In this document: positions 51,383 through 59,038 of the stretch, piece by piece
Numbering within the stretch: the first letter of the stretch is position 1
Layout of the letters: each line of letters opens with the position of its first letter
DNA from: an uncultured Phycisphaerae bacterium
GTDB lineage: Bacteria > Planctomycetota > Phycisphaerae > Sedimentisphaerales > Anaerohalosphaeraceae
NCBI GenBank assembly: GCA_937949545.1
Contig: CALEDR010000030.1
Coordinates: forward strand, 1-64,000
DNA length: 64,000 nt
Reading direction: 5' to 3'
Made by a program: the position numbers and the translations under genes
Notes under the pieces: generated by a model
Seen by the model: only the letters and a program-made list of their open reading frames with translations
The model's database searches: none
Told to the model about the DNA's origin: nothing

Positions 51383-52008
51383 CGCTCATTCCCGCCTTTC
51401 TGTTGGGCCTTGTGCTCCAGTTCCTCCAGCAGCTGCCGAGCATCGGCATGCTCCGGTTCCAGCGCCAGAATATCCTTCAGCAGCTCCTGTGCCTGCCGCG
51501 TTTGGCCTTCCCTTGCATACAGCGCCGCCAGACAGAACATCACCGATGTGTCCCCCGGATGCATCTGCAGATACACCTGCAGATAGTGGATAACCTGGCG
51601 AAATGTCCCCATCTGGCAGGACACTTGAAACAGCCCCAGCAGCGCCGTCAGATGATTGTTGTCCAGTTCCAGACTCTTCAGATAATAATCAAACGCCTCC
51701 TGCAGCCGTCCGCACTGCTGGGCAATCATCGCCAATCCCGCCCAGGCCCGGCTGTTGCACGCATCCAGCCGAAGCGCCACCCGAAACGCCAGTTCTGCAT
51801 CCTCCAGCCGCCCCTGCTGCAGTTCAATCACGCCGGTGCCCACATACGGCCCCGCCTCATCCGGCTCCAGCCACGAGGCTTGCTCATAGCATCGGCGGGC
51901 ATTCTCATATTCGCCCACCGAGGCATAACAGTCTCCCAGCTCCTTGACAATCTCATACCGCTGCATCCATCCCTGATCGGGATTCTGCAATGCACCCGCT
52001 AAATCCAT
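51379..52008 (-). CDS. TPR protein of the flagellar glycosylation array
   Basis: 209 residues made of about five tetratricopeptide repeats (KELGDCYASVGEYENARRCY, GTGVIELQQGRLEDAELAFR, AMIAQQCGRLQEAFDYYLKS, AALYAREGQTRQAQELLKDI). There is no signal peptide or membrane helix. AGGAGAG precedes ATG 52008, and the start overlaps the GT2-TPR gene by 10 bp. It probably acts as a scaffold for the glycosyltransferases or their protein acceptor, since TPR segments recur in the proteins around it. Confidence 0.85.
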   Translation of the reverse strand: MDLAGALQNPDQGWMQRYEIVKELGDCYASVGEYENARRCYEQASWLEPDEAGPYVGTGVIELQQGRLEDAELAFRVALRLDACNSRAWAGLAMIAQQCGRLQEAFDYYLKSLELDNNHLTALLGLFQVSCQMGTFRQVIHYLQVYLQMHPGDTSVMFCLAALYAREGQTRQAQELLKDILALEPEHADARQLLEELEHKAQQKGGNER

Positions 52009-53654
52009 GGTCGGCTCTCCTGGCTTGACAGCACCGGCTCGTCTGCGGCCGGCTTGGCTGCTCTTCGTCGAATCGCTGAAGTCTGCGTTTTTCTCGCCTC
52101 CGTTCCATCCAAAATCCGACAGGCGCGCTGGTAGCAGTCAATCGCCCGCCGGCAATCCTTTTGCTCCTGAAAGATGCGGGCGGCCAGCTGCAAAGTAAAA
52201 ACCGTCGGCCGGACCGTCTGCACCGGCTCGAGCACTTCCAGCGCCTGCCGAAAACGCCCCGCTTTGTACAGGGCGTACGCCTGCTGGGTCCGCATCCACA
52301 ACTCATTCCCGAAATGCTCCGCCAAATAGGCATACAGGGAAGCAGCGGATTCCCATCCCCCCTCCCGCTGAAGCTGTTCCGCCGCCGCCAGCATCCGGTC
52401 AAACTGAAACGGATAGTCCTCCGTCTTCGGCCTGCGAATCGAAAAGCCGGCGGCCTCCAGCGATGCCCGCAGAGGCAGACGGCCGTACTGCCGACGGGCC
52501 TGCCGAAGTTCCGCTGTACGGAAAACCGCCCCCCAGCCGCCCTCGGTCGCCTCAACCAGCTCAAACGCCTCCCGGGGCTGTCGGCTGTTCAGCAGCGGAC
52601 AGAGAGAGCGTTCCAGCCATGCTGTTTCATCCATCTCCGCCGAAAGACCGGCCGGAACCACCGCGGCATACGTCCCTTCGCAAACCGACAGCATCCGGTC
52701 CAGACGCGCTTCGAGAGAGCTGCCCGCCTCCGCCGGCACAATCGTCACATTCGGAACCAGCGTATGCCAGCCGGCAGCCTCCTCCGGCGCCAGCGCTGCA
52801 TAAATCCGCTGCGGATAAAAGGTATGCGACCACAAATCCCGAAGCGTCCGATCCAGCGATTCATCCGCACGAGCCGTCAAAATCAGAACCGACAAATCCT
52901 CCACACACGGCCACGGCTTGGGCGGACGTGTGGTCCGGATGGTCAGCACATTTCGAAGATAGTCCGAGACATTTTTCCGGCGCCGCACGGAAATCCGGTC
53001 GCTGTCGCCGACCGGGGTATAGTATTCCCCCGTAATTGTCGGAACATGAAGGAAATCCGTATAAAAACAAAGTTTCCGATGCAAATCCCAGTCTATCAGA
53101 ACATTCAGATTTTCGTTGTATCCCCCCGCCCGCTCCAGCAGTTCCTTGCGGTGCAGAATGCTCACATGAAGCACATGATTAAACTGAAGCATCATCATCC
53201 GGTCAAAATCCCGTGAGACCTCCACGTGCTTGCCGAGCACAATCCGCCGCCCGTCCGGCCTGACGCGGCAGTACACCTTGTACAAATCGCTGTACACCGC
53301 CCCGCAGCGGTCCTGACTTTCAACCGCCCGGACCAGCGTCTCCAGATGATGCGGGTAATACTTATCATCGTCATCCAGATGGCACAGATACTCTCCGCGG
53401 GCATAGCCCAGCGCCTCATTAAACGAATACCCCGGCCCGCGGTTTTCCGAACGGTTGATAAAGGTCAGCCGGCGGTCTGAAAACCGCCGCACCACCTCAT
53501 CCACCGGACAGCCCCCGTCCCGAACCAGCACAATCTGAAAGTGCGGCCAGGTCTGAGCAAACACACTTTCCAGCGCCTCGGCCAGATACCCGGGCCGGTT
53601 GTATGTGTTCATCAGAACCGTCACCAGCGGACCATGTTGAGAACGTCGAACCAT
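51999..53654 (-). CDS. GT2 family glycosyltransferase with C-terminal TPR-like repeats
   Basis: 551 residues. A GT-A domain covers about 8-230 (VTVLMNTYNRPGYLAEALES, the metal-binding LCHLDDDDKYY, then LIDWDLHRKL). A second, divergent domain of similar origin covers about 260-420 (LSVLILTARADESLDRTLRD) but lacks a clear DxD motif. TPR-like helices cover about 435-525. There is no signal peptide, so it acts in the cytoplasm with nucleotide sugars. It starts 7 nt after the GT9-like gene. Donor and acceptor sugars cannot be read from the sequence. Confidence 0.85.
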   Translation of the reverse strand: MVRRSQHGPLVTVLMNTYNRPGYLAEALESVFAQTWPHFQIVLVRDGGCPVDEVVRRFSDRRLTFINRSENRGPGYSFNEALGYARGEYLCHLDDDDKYYPHHLETLVRAVESQDRCGAVYSDLYKVYCRVRPDGRRIVLGKHVEVSRDFDRMMMLQFNHVLHVSILHRKELLERAGGYNENLNVLIDWDLHRKLCFYTDFLHVPTITGEYYTPVGDSDRISVRRRKNVSDYLRNVLTIRTTRPPKPWPCVEDLSVLILTARADESLDRTLRDLWSHTFYPQRIYAALAPEEAAGWHTLVPNVTIVPAEAGSSLEARLDRMLSVCEGTYAAVVPAGLSAEMDETAWLERSLCPLLNSRQPREAFELVEATEGGWGAVFRTAELRQARRQYGRLPLRASLEAAGFSIRRPKTEDYPFQFDRMLAAAEQLQREGGWESAASLYAYLAEHFGNELWMRTQQAYALYKAGRFRQALEVLEPVQTVRPTVFTLQLAARIFQEQKDCRRAIDCYQRACRILDGTEARKTQTSAIRRRAAKPAADEPVLSSQESRPWI

Positions 53655-53661
53655 CTCCGTC

Positions 53662-54561
53662 TCACAAAACAGATTCTTCAGCGGGCTTCTCCTTCGTCCA
53701 GGAAATCTTGAGCCGTTCCGCCGCCTCCAGCACCTCCTGCGGCTGAGCCGGACAAACAGACACCATTCCGCTGCCCTCCTTCATCGGCCAGCAGTCCCAG
53801 GAATTCTTTCCCAGATACACCATCGGCAGGTGAATTGCCGCCGCCAGCGCCGCAATCTCCTCATCCTCGCTGATCAGCAGCTCACACTGCCGCAGAACCG
53901 TTGCAATCTCACGGGCCGTCAGCTTGCCGCGAAGGTCCTTGGCCTCCGGAGCCGCCGGACCGCTTCCTCCGCCCACATACACAAGACTGGCCCCCCATTT
54001 TTCTTTCAGAAGACGCCCCACTTCGGCCCCCTGAGACGACAGCCAGCTCGGACAGTCCGCCGATATCGGCGCCAGCACAATACGCGGACGAGCCAGTTTC
54101 GACAGGCCGAACCGCTGGGATCGGACAAAATCGAAACTGTTTAAAAGAATCTGAGGCGTCTGCTGCTCCAGACGCACGCCCAGCTGTCCCGCCGCATCAA
54201 ACATCCAGTCCATACCGGCTCCTTTCCGCGGTGCACCCCGCAGGTATATCACCTTGTCAAACGATTCCTTCAGCTCTCCGGCATCGCCGTAGGCCAGACC
54301 GCGTACCCCGGGATGCCCGATGTATAAATCCGCATATTCATGGCAGATGGTAATTTCCTGCTCCGAGGCGAACGTCTGGCCGAACAGCCGAATCGCCGGC
54401 TCGGCCAACAGGGCCGCCAGCAGCCCCGCCGGCGGCACAATCAGCACCCTGCGAAGGGCTCGCTCGGAACCCGCCGGTCCGTCTAACCTGCTCGGCGGTT
54501 CCGCCGACAAAGCAGACGTTTCCGCTAAAAAGGGGCCGCAGAAGGACTCCTTCCCGAACAC
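53662..54561 (-). CDS. GT9/heptosyltransferase-like protein
   Basis: 299 residues of a GT-B form. The N-terminal Rossmann start is RRVLIVPPAGLLAALLAEPA. The C-terminal half carries SWLSSQGAEVGRLLKEKWGA, YVGGGSGP and a late CELLISEDEEIAALAAAIHLP, as in GT9 proteins (ADP-heptose:LPS heptosyltransferases). The frame opens with GTG 54561 and overlaps the previous gene by 37 bp. The first 35 residues look unlike the family, so the true start may be further in. The presence of a GmhB-type phosphatase at 23741-25261 makes heptose a possible donor, but this is a guess. Confidence 0.65.
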   Translation of the reverse strand: MFGKESFCGPFLAETSALSAEPPSRLDGPAGSERALRRVLIVPPAGLLAALLAEPAIRLFGQTFASEQEITICHEYADLYIGHPGVRGLAYGDAGELKESFDKVIYLRGAPRKGAGMDWMFDAAGQLGVRLEQQTPQILLNSFDFVRSQRFGLSKLARPRIVLAPISADCPSWLSSQGAEVGRLLKEKWGASLVYVGGGSGPAAPEAKDLRGKLTAREIATVLRQCELLISEDEEIAALAAAIHLPMVYLGKNSWDCWPMKEGSGMVSVCPAQPQEVLEAAERLKISWTKEKPAEESVL

Positions 54562-56207
54562 GAGCAGACCAACTCGTTTTCTTCCGAGGAAGCCGAACTT
54601 CCCGAACTCTTCAGCCGCTGCGCCGCCTCCAGTGCCCTCCGGGCCAGCTCCTCAATCGAAGCCGAGACCGCCGGCTGCGAACCAGCCGCCGCCGGTTCCG
54701 ACGGCTGCGGTCGGACGGAAGTCGGCGAAGAAACAGAGACTGCCGGCTCCAGCGGTCTGGATGCACCGGTCTGCACAGAGCCCGGCATCGGCGAGCCGCT
54801 CTCCTTTCTGTCCGAAACAAAAGTCAGACTGCGTTCCAGCTCCGAAAGAATCCGAACCAGCGGCAAATACGCCTGGATCGGGGAGAAGCGGTTGATTACC
54901 CAGGTGCGGTAGCGCATCGGTTCATATGCTCCTTCCAGAATCTGCCGGCAGAAATCTTCCGCCAGAACAAACACAAACTCCTTCTCCACATATTCGCAGA
55001 CCCCCGGGAAATGATGAACAACCGGACGCAGCCCCGCCGCCATCCCCTGAAGAACCGACGGCATCGCCCGACCGTCCACCGCCGCCGATACGATATAATG
55101 CTTATCCTTCAGCCACCGGGCCCAGTTGCGGGGAACTCCGTCCAGAAAAACGACATTTTCCAGCCCCATTGTCTCAATCAGGGACTCGACATAAGCCCGC
55201 ACGCTCTCATCCTCAAATTCCCCGGCCAGATGCAGCCGCATATCCGCATCCAGATAATGGAGCTTCTGCATACACTGAAGCAGAAACATCGGATTCTGAT
55301 GAGCCGTCCACGGTCCGACGGCCGCCAGCCGTTTGCCCTTTCGGCGTTCGGCAAATACAACTGTCTCGGCATCCACACCCGGTCCCATCGTCAAAAGCTG
55401 CACAGAGGAAGGAACACCGCCCAAACGCAGACGAACCTGCTCCGCCGCCGATTGGGAAGGAAGCAAAACAGCACGAACACCCGCCCAGTCTATCCGTTCC
55501 AGCGCCGGATGATTCAGGTCCTCATAGTCCAGAACCAACACGGCGGGGACGTCGCGACGCCGCTCATCCAGAAAGGCCCGGCTGATGCCGGCAAACATCG
55601 AAACGCTCCGTAAATGCCTCCCCTCCAGCGCAGCAGACGTTTGCCCGCCGATACTTACTGACAGCGGATATCGAGTCTCCAGATACTCCCGAAGACCTTC
55701 CAGACGCCGCTCCTGCTCGGCATGCAGACAAATCGAAACCCGTTTGCGGCGGATAATTTCAATCATCGGACGAAGGATTTCCTGATTCGGAGCCAGCCGC
55801 AGCGAATACAGCAGCATTTCAATCGCCGGCCCCAGGGAACCCTTGTCCACGAAACAATTTGCTATCCGATTCAGTGTATCCACATTCAGAATGTCTCGGT
55901 CCGCCATCTCATCCAGCAGTCCGACGGCCTTTTCCGGCTGATGCTCGGCGATATAGGTCTCACACAGATTAAAAAGAACCTGCGTGAGCATGTCGCCGCT
56001 ACACAGACTGCGGGCCTTCTGGAAATATTCGACTGCCTCGCGGCCCCGATGCAGACAATACAAAATCGTACCGGCGTCATTGAGGGCTTCCGCATCGTTC
56101 GGCTGCTCCCTCAAATATCCCTGCAGAAGCCCCAAAGCCTGCTCATAACGTCCCTGTTCCGCCAGTTCCGCGGCCTGTCTGACCGCTTGTCTATCGTGTC
56201 CTGACAT
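54525..56207 (-). CDS. TPR + GT4-like glycosyltransferase with altered EX7E motif
   Basis: 560 residues from ATG 56207, set by GAGGAG 7 nt upstream. TPR repeats cover about 1-110 (QGRYEQALGLLQGYLREQPN). A GT-B domain covers about 140-440 and is clearly related to the neighbour at 56362-57810 (both have NPMFLLQCM and MAAGL.PV.HFPG). The GT4 catalytic EX7E pattern, intact in that neighbour (ESQGMGALE), reads DGRAMPSVLQ here. This suggests changed or lost catalysis. The last 90 residues are a Pro/Ser/Ala-rich tail. A sigma-54 promoter match lies about 50 nt upstream. Confidence 0.82.
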   Translation of the reverse strand: MSGHDRQAVRQAAELAEQGRYEQALGLLQGYLREQPNDAEALNDAGTILYCLHRGREAVEYFQKARSLCSGDMLTQVLFNLCETYIAEHQPEKAVGLLDEMADRDILNVDTLNRIANCFVDKGSLGPAIEMLLYSLRLAPNQEILRPMIEIIRRKRVSICLHAEQERRLEGLREYLETRYPLSVSIGGQTSAALEGRHLRSVSMFAGISRAFLDERRRDVPAVLVLDYEDLNHPALERIDWAGVRAVLLPSQSAAEQVRLRLGGVPSSVQLLTMGPGVDAETVVFAERRKGKRLAAVGPWTAHQNPMFLLQCMQKLHYLDADMRLHLAGEFEDESVRAYVESLIETMGLENVVFLDGVPRNWARWLKDKHYIVSAAVDGRAMPSVLQGMAAGLRPVVHHFPGVCEYVEKEFVFVLAEDFCRQILEGAYEPMRYRTWVINRFSPIQAYLPLVRILSELERSLTFVSDRKESGSPMPGSVQTGASRPLEPAVSVSSPTSVRPQPSEPAAAGSQPAVSASIEELARRALEAAQRLKSSGSSASSEENELVCSCSGRSPSAAPF

Positions 56208-56258
56208 CTTCAAACTCCTCAAAGAGATTGATAATCCGCATCCATATCACCGCGCTTG

Positions 56259-56274
56259 TGCAAATCTTATGCCC
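56259..56274 (-). promoter_or_regulatory. sigma-54 (-24/-12) promoter inside the glycosylation array
   Basis: On the minus strand GGGCAT-AAGAT-TTGCA: GG (56273-56272), ten bases, GC (56261-56260). The elements fit the RpoN consensus apart from the first base (G for T) and the T that closes the -24 block. The start of transcription would be near 56247, about 40 nt before ATG 56207, in the 139-bp gap between the two GT4-like genes. Confidence 0.7.
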
Positions 56275-56361
56275 GACTTCAAAATCGCCCCTTTTCGACG
56301 AAAACAAACCCATTTCCCACCCTATGAACCGACCCTTTGTCAAATCTTCAAACACCCTCCT

Positions 56362-57810
56362 TCAAATCGAAACAGGTTGAGTCGAAACGTCCTGTCGCTG
56401 CCCTTCAAACCGGCCCTGTTCGAAGGAGGTCAGCAGTTCATCAACCAGACGGAGAGTCCGGCTTATCGGATATCGCCTCTCTACAAACTCCCGATAGGCA
56501 TACGGTTCATATTCGTCCGATAATATCTGCTGGCAGAACTCTTCAGGCGTTGTAAACAGATAATTCTTATCGTAAATTTCTTCCGCCCCGGGAAAATGAT
56601 AAATCACCGGTTTCAGACCGGCTGCCATCGCCTCCAGCGCCCCCATCCCCTGACTTTCAATCACGCTGGTTACCGCCAGATAATGTTTGTCGGCAAGCCA
56701 GGAGAAAATATCCTCCTGCCAGCCTTCAAAATGAACAGACCCTTCTAGACCCAGAAGCCGAATTTGATGGTCCAAATACTGTTTCAAAAGCAAATCATCC
56801 ATTCGCCCAGCCATATACAGCTGATAATCCGGTTCTATCTGATGCAGCTGATGCATACACTGGAGCAGAAACATCGGGTTCTTGACCATTCGGAGATTTG
56901 CCACAAAGGCAATCTTTTTCCCTCGCTCCCGCCGGACAAACGGTATCCTGTCCACATCGACTCCATTGGGAATCCGGACAATTGCCACCTGTTTTCGGAT
57001 ATCGGCCTCCCACTCTTCGAGGGCCTTTATCACATAAGAATTCCCGACTGTAACCAGCACATCCACATTCGGCCAGTGAATCTGTTTAGGCCAAGGCATA
57101 TAGGCTTCATAGCGATGCAGCCGAACCACAATCCGGCAGGTCTTCGGCAAATGCGTACCGATCTGGGCCAGATTCGTCGCCCACTCAAACCAGGAAATAT
57201 CGCTCCAATTCATCAAAGCCTGCACATCCTCCGGACGGGAACCGCTGAAAACCCGAACCGGATAACGCTGCCGGAGATAGTCCAGAAGCGGCTTGAGAAA
57301 TGTCGGACCGTCCGCCCCGCAGAAGAAGGCCAGCTTAGGCCGGCAGGCCTTCAGCTGTTCAATCGGCGCATCATAAATCAAAGGGTCTTTTGATGCGCTG
57401 CGGCCTATTTGAAACACATCCATCGCACGAGCCGGCTGATGCCGACGGAGGAAACAGCCTGCCGTTTCCAGAACCGCCGAATCCCGCCAGACACCCTCCT
57501 GCCGCATCCGACGAAGCAAACCGGCGGCCTGGTCCGGACGATTCAGCTTCAGCCAGACCTCCGCCAGGTCGGCCAGCGCCTCCTTCGGACCGTCCAGCAA
57601 AGAAAGACACCGCTGAAAACACCGAACCGCCTGACGAGAATCCCCTTCCGCCATTGCCAGCCGGCCCGCCAGATGCCAGCCTGGTCCGTAGGAGGGACGC
57701 AGCCGTAAATAGGAATCCAGGCAGGACCGGGCGGCGGAGATTTGTCCCTCCTTCGCCAGACGCACCGCCTCCTGATACAGTCGAGTCGGAGATTCTGTTT
57801 CCGCTGACAC
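56362..57810 (-). CDS. TPR + GT4 glycosyltransferase
   Basis: 482 residues from GTG 57810, with AAAGGA eight to ten bases upstream. TPR-like helices cover about 8-130. A GT-B domain covers about 155-460 (IPNGVDVDRIPFVRRERGKK, NLRMVKNPMFLLQCM). The EX7E catalytic motif is intact in VIESQGMGALEAMAAGLKPV. It is cytoplasmic. It starts 14 nt after flgL and is probably read through from the flgA-flgL transcript, which ties the array to the hook-filament junction genes. Confidence 0.9.
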   Translation of the reverse strand: MSAETESPTRLYQEAVRLAKEGQISAARSCLDSYLRLRPSYGPGWHLAGRLAMAEGDSRQAVRCFQRCLSLLDGPKEALADLAEVWLKLNRPDQAAGLLRRMRQEGVWRDSAVLETAGCFLRRHQPARAMDVFQIGRSASKDPLIYDAPIEQLKACRPKLAFFCGADGPTFLKPLLDYLRQRYPVRVFSGSRPEDVQALMNWSDISWFEWATNLAQIGTHLPKTCRIVVRLHRYEAYMPWPKQIHWPNVDVLVTVGNSYVIKALEEWEADIRKQVAIVRIPNGVDVDRIPFVRRERGKKIAFVANLRMVKNPMFLLQCMHQLHQIEPDYQLYMAGRMDDLLLKQYLDHQIRLLGLEGSVHFEGWQEDIFSWLADKHYLAVTSVIESQGMGALEAMAAGLKPVIYHFPGAEEIYDKNYLFTTPEEFCQQILSDEYEPYAYREFVERRYPISRTLRLVDELLTSFEQGRFEGQRQDVSTQPVSI

Positions 57811-57824
57811 CGCCGAAATCCTTT

Positions 57825-59012
57825 CTATTTCAGAAAATCCAACAATGAGGTCGAGAAAATCTTTGAAGCCGCTGTCAGCGACATCTCATACAGCAGCTGA
57901 TGACGCGCCAAATCAATGGACAGCTGGGTAATATCCGCATCCAGCAGGCGGCTGATTTCATCTTCGGAATTGACTTTCATATTCTCCATACTGTCTTTGA
58001 GGTTTGTGAGCGTTTCAATCCGCCCCCCGATAATCGGAAACGAGCGCACCAGCTTCTCTTCCACCTCCTGCATCGAAACCAGTATCGCCCCCAGCAGATT
58101 CTCCAGCGTCTTGTCGTCCAGGTTCTGCGAATTGTTCAGCAAATCGCGGGCGGAAATCAGAATATTGAAAATGTCATAGGTACCGGGGATACGAACCGGC
58201 TCTGTTCCTGTCTGTCGAATTTCACTGACATCCACATACAGAACCTCTCCGGTCTCAGAATGAATGACTGCTGCATTGGTCTCCGTTCCGGCGACCGTCA
58301 CCCAGGAAGCCCCTCCGTCAATGGACAGCCGCCAGCTGCCCGGCCCCCCCTCCACCGTCAGATACAAATCCCCGCGGACACTCGACGTGCCGCTGCCCGC
58401 CTTCACGCCCGTGGACCCGTAAAAAACGGGTGTCTGCCGGCTGTCATCCCGAAACAGACGATCCCCCACCAGCAGGGCCGAAATCTCCATCCCGTCAATC
58501 ACCTCCACCTTCTGCTCCTCCTGGCTGCCCTGATACGTTACCCGGACAATCCGGCCGTTTCCGTCCCGTTCGACAGTATACGGCGCCTGTTCGGCTTTCG
58601 CCCCTCCGAACAGGTACTGACTGAGCCGGGTGGAGTTAGCGAACGAAATGACCTGTTCGAGCGCATTGTTGATTTCGGCCGCCAGTGTGCGCCGAACCTG
58701 GGAATTTGTTGTCCCTGACATCGTAGACGCCAGCGAGGCACGGGCGTTGGCCATCTCCTTCATTATGCTCTGTACCACAGACGAACTCAGGTCCAGAATG
58801 CTGACAGCCTCCCCCATGGTTTTGACATAAACTTCTTTCTTCCGCTTGTCAGTCTGAAAACCGAGAATCTGGTTGGTCCGGCTCGGGTCATCCGATATCC
58901 GATTCAAATCCTGACCCGTGGCCGCCTTCTGCTGAAGAATATTCAGCTTCTCCGAATGCCGGGTGACAGCCCAATAGGTTGTTTTGAATATCGATTCGAG
59001 GGAATAACTCAT
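57825..59012 (-). CDS. flgL: flagellar hook-associated protein 3 FlgL
   Basis: 395 residues. The flagellin-like N-terminus reads YWAVTRHSEKLNILQQKAAT, then GQDLNRISDDPSRTNQILGF. The C-terminal helix reads RLLDADITQLSIDLARHQLL, then YEMSLTAASKIFSTSLLDFL. The variable middle (about 140-270) is beta-rich. FlgL joins the hook-filament junction to the filament. GAGGAG precedes ATG 59012, and the gene follows flgK by 26 nt. Confidence 0.95.
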   Translation of the reverse strand: MSYSLESIFKTTYWAVTRHSEKLNILQQKAATGQDLNRISDDPSRTNQILGFQTDKRKKEVYVKTMGEAVSILDLSSSVVQSIMKEMANARASLASTMSGTTNSQVRRTLAAEINNALEQVISFANSTRLSQYLFGGAKAEQAPYTVERDGNGRIVRVTYQGSQEEQKVEVIDGMEISALLVGDRLFRDDSRQTPVFYGSTGVKAGSGTSSVRGDLYLTVEGGPGSWRLSIDGGASWVTVAGTETNAAVIHSETGEVLYVDVSEIRQTGTEPVRIPGTYDIFNILISARDLLNNSQNLDDKTLENLLGAILVSMQEVEEKLVRSFPIIGGRIETLTNLKDSMENMKVNSEDEISRLLDADITQLSIDLARHQLLYEMSLTAASKIFSTSLLDFLK

Positions 59013-59038
59013 CCGTTCAGCTCCTCTGTCACATCCTT

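Noticed and set aside
49972-52002. Plus-strand open frame of 676 codons
   Set aside because: It is antisense to the giant enzyme, FliT-like and TPR genes and is low in complexity (Pro/Arg/Gln), with no ribosome-binding site or domain.
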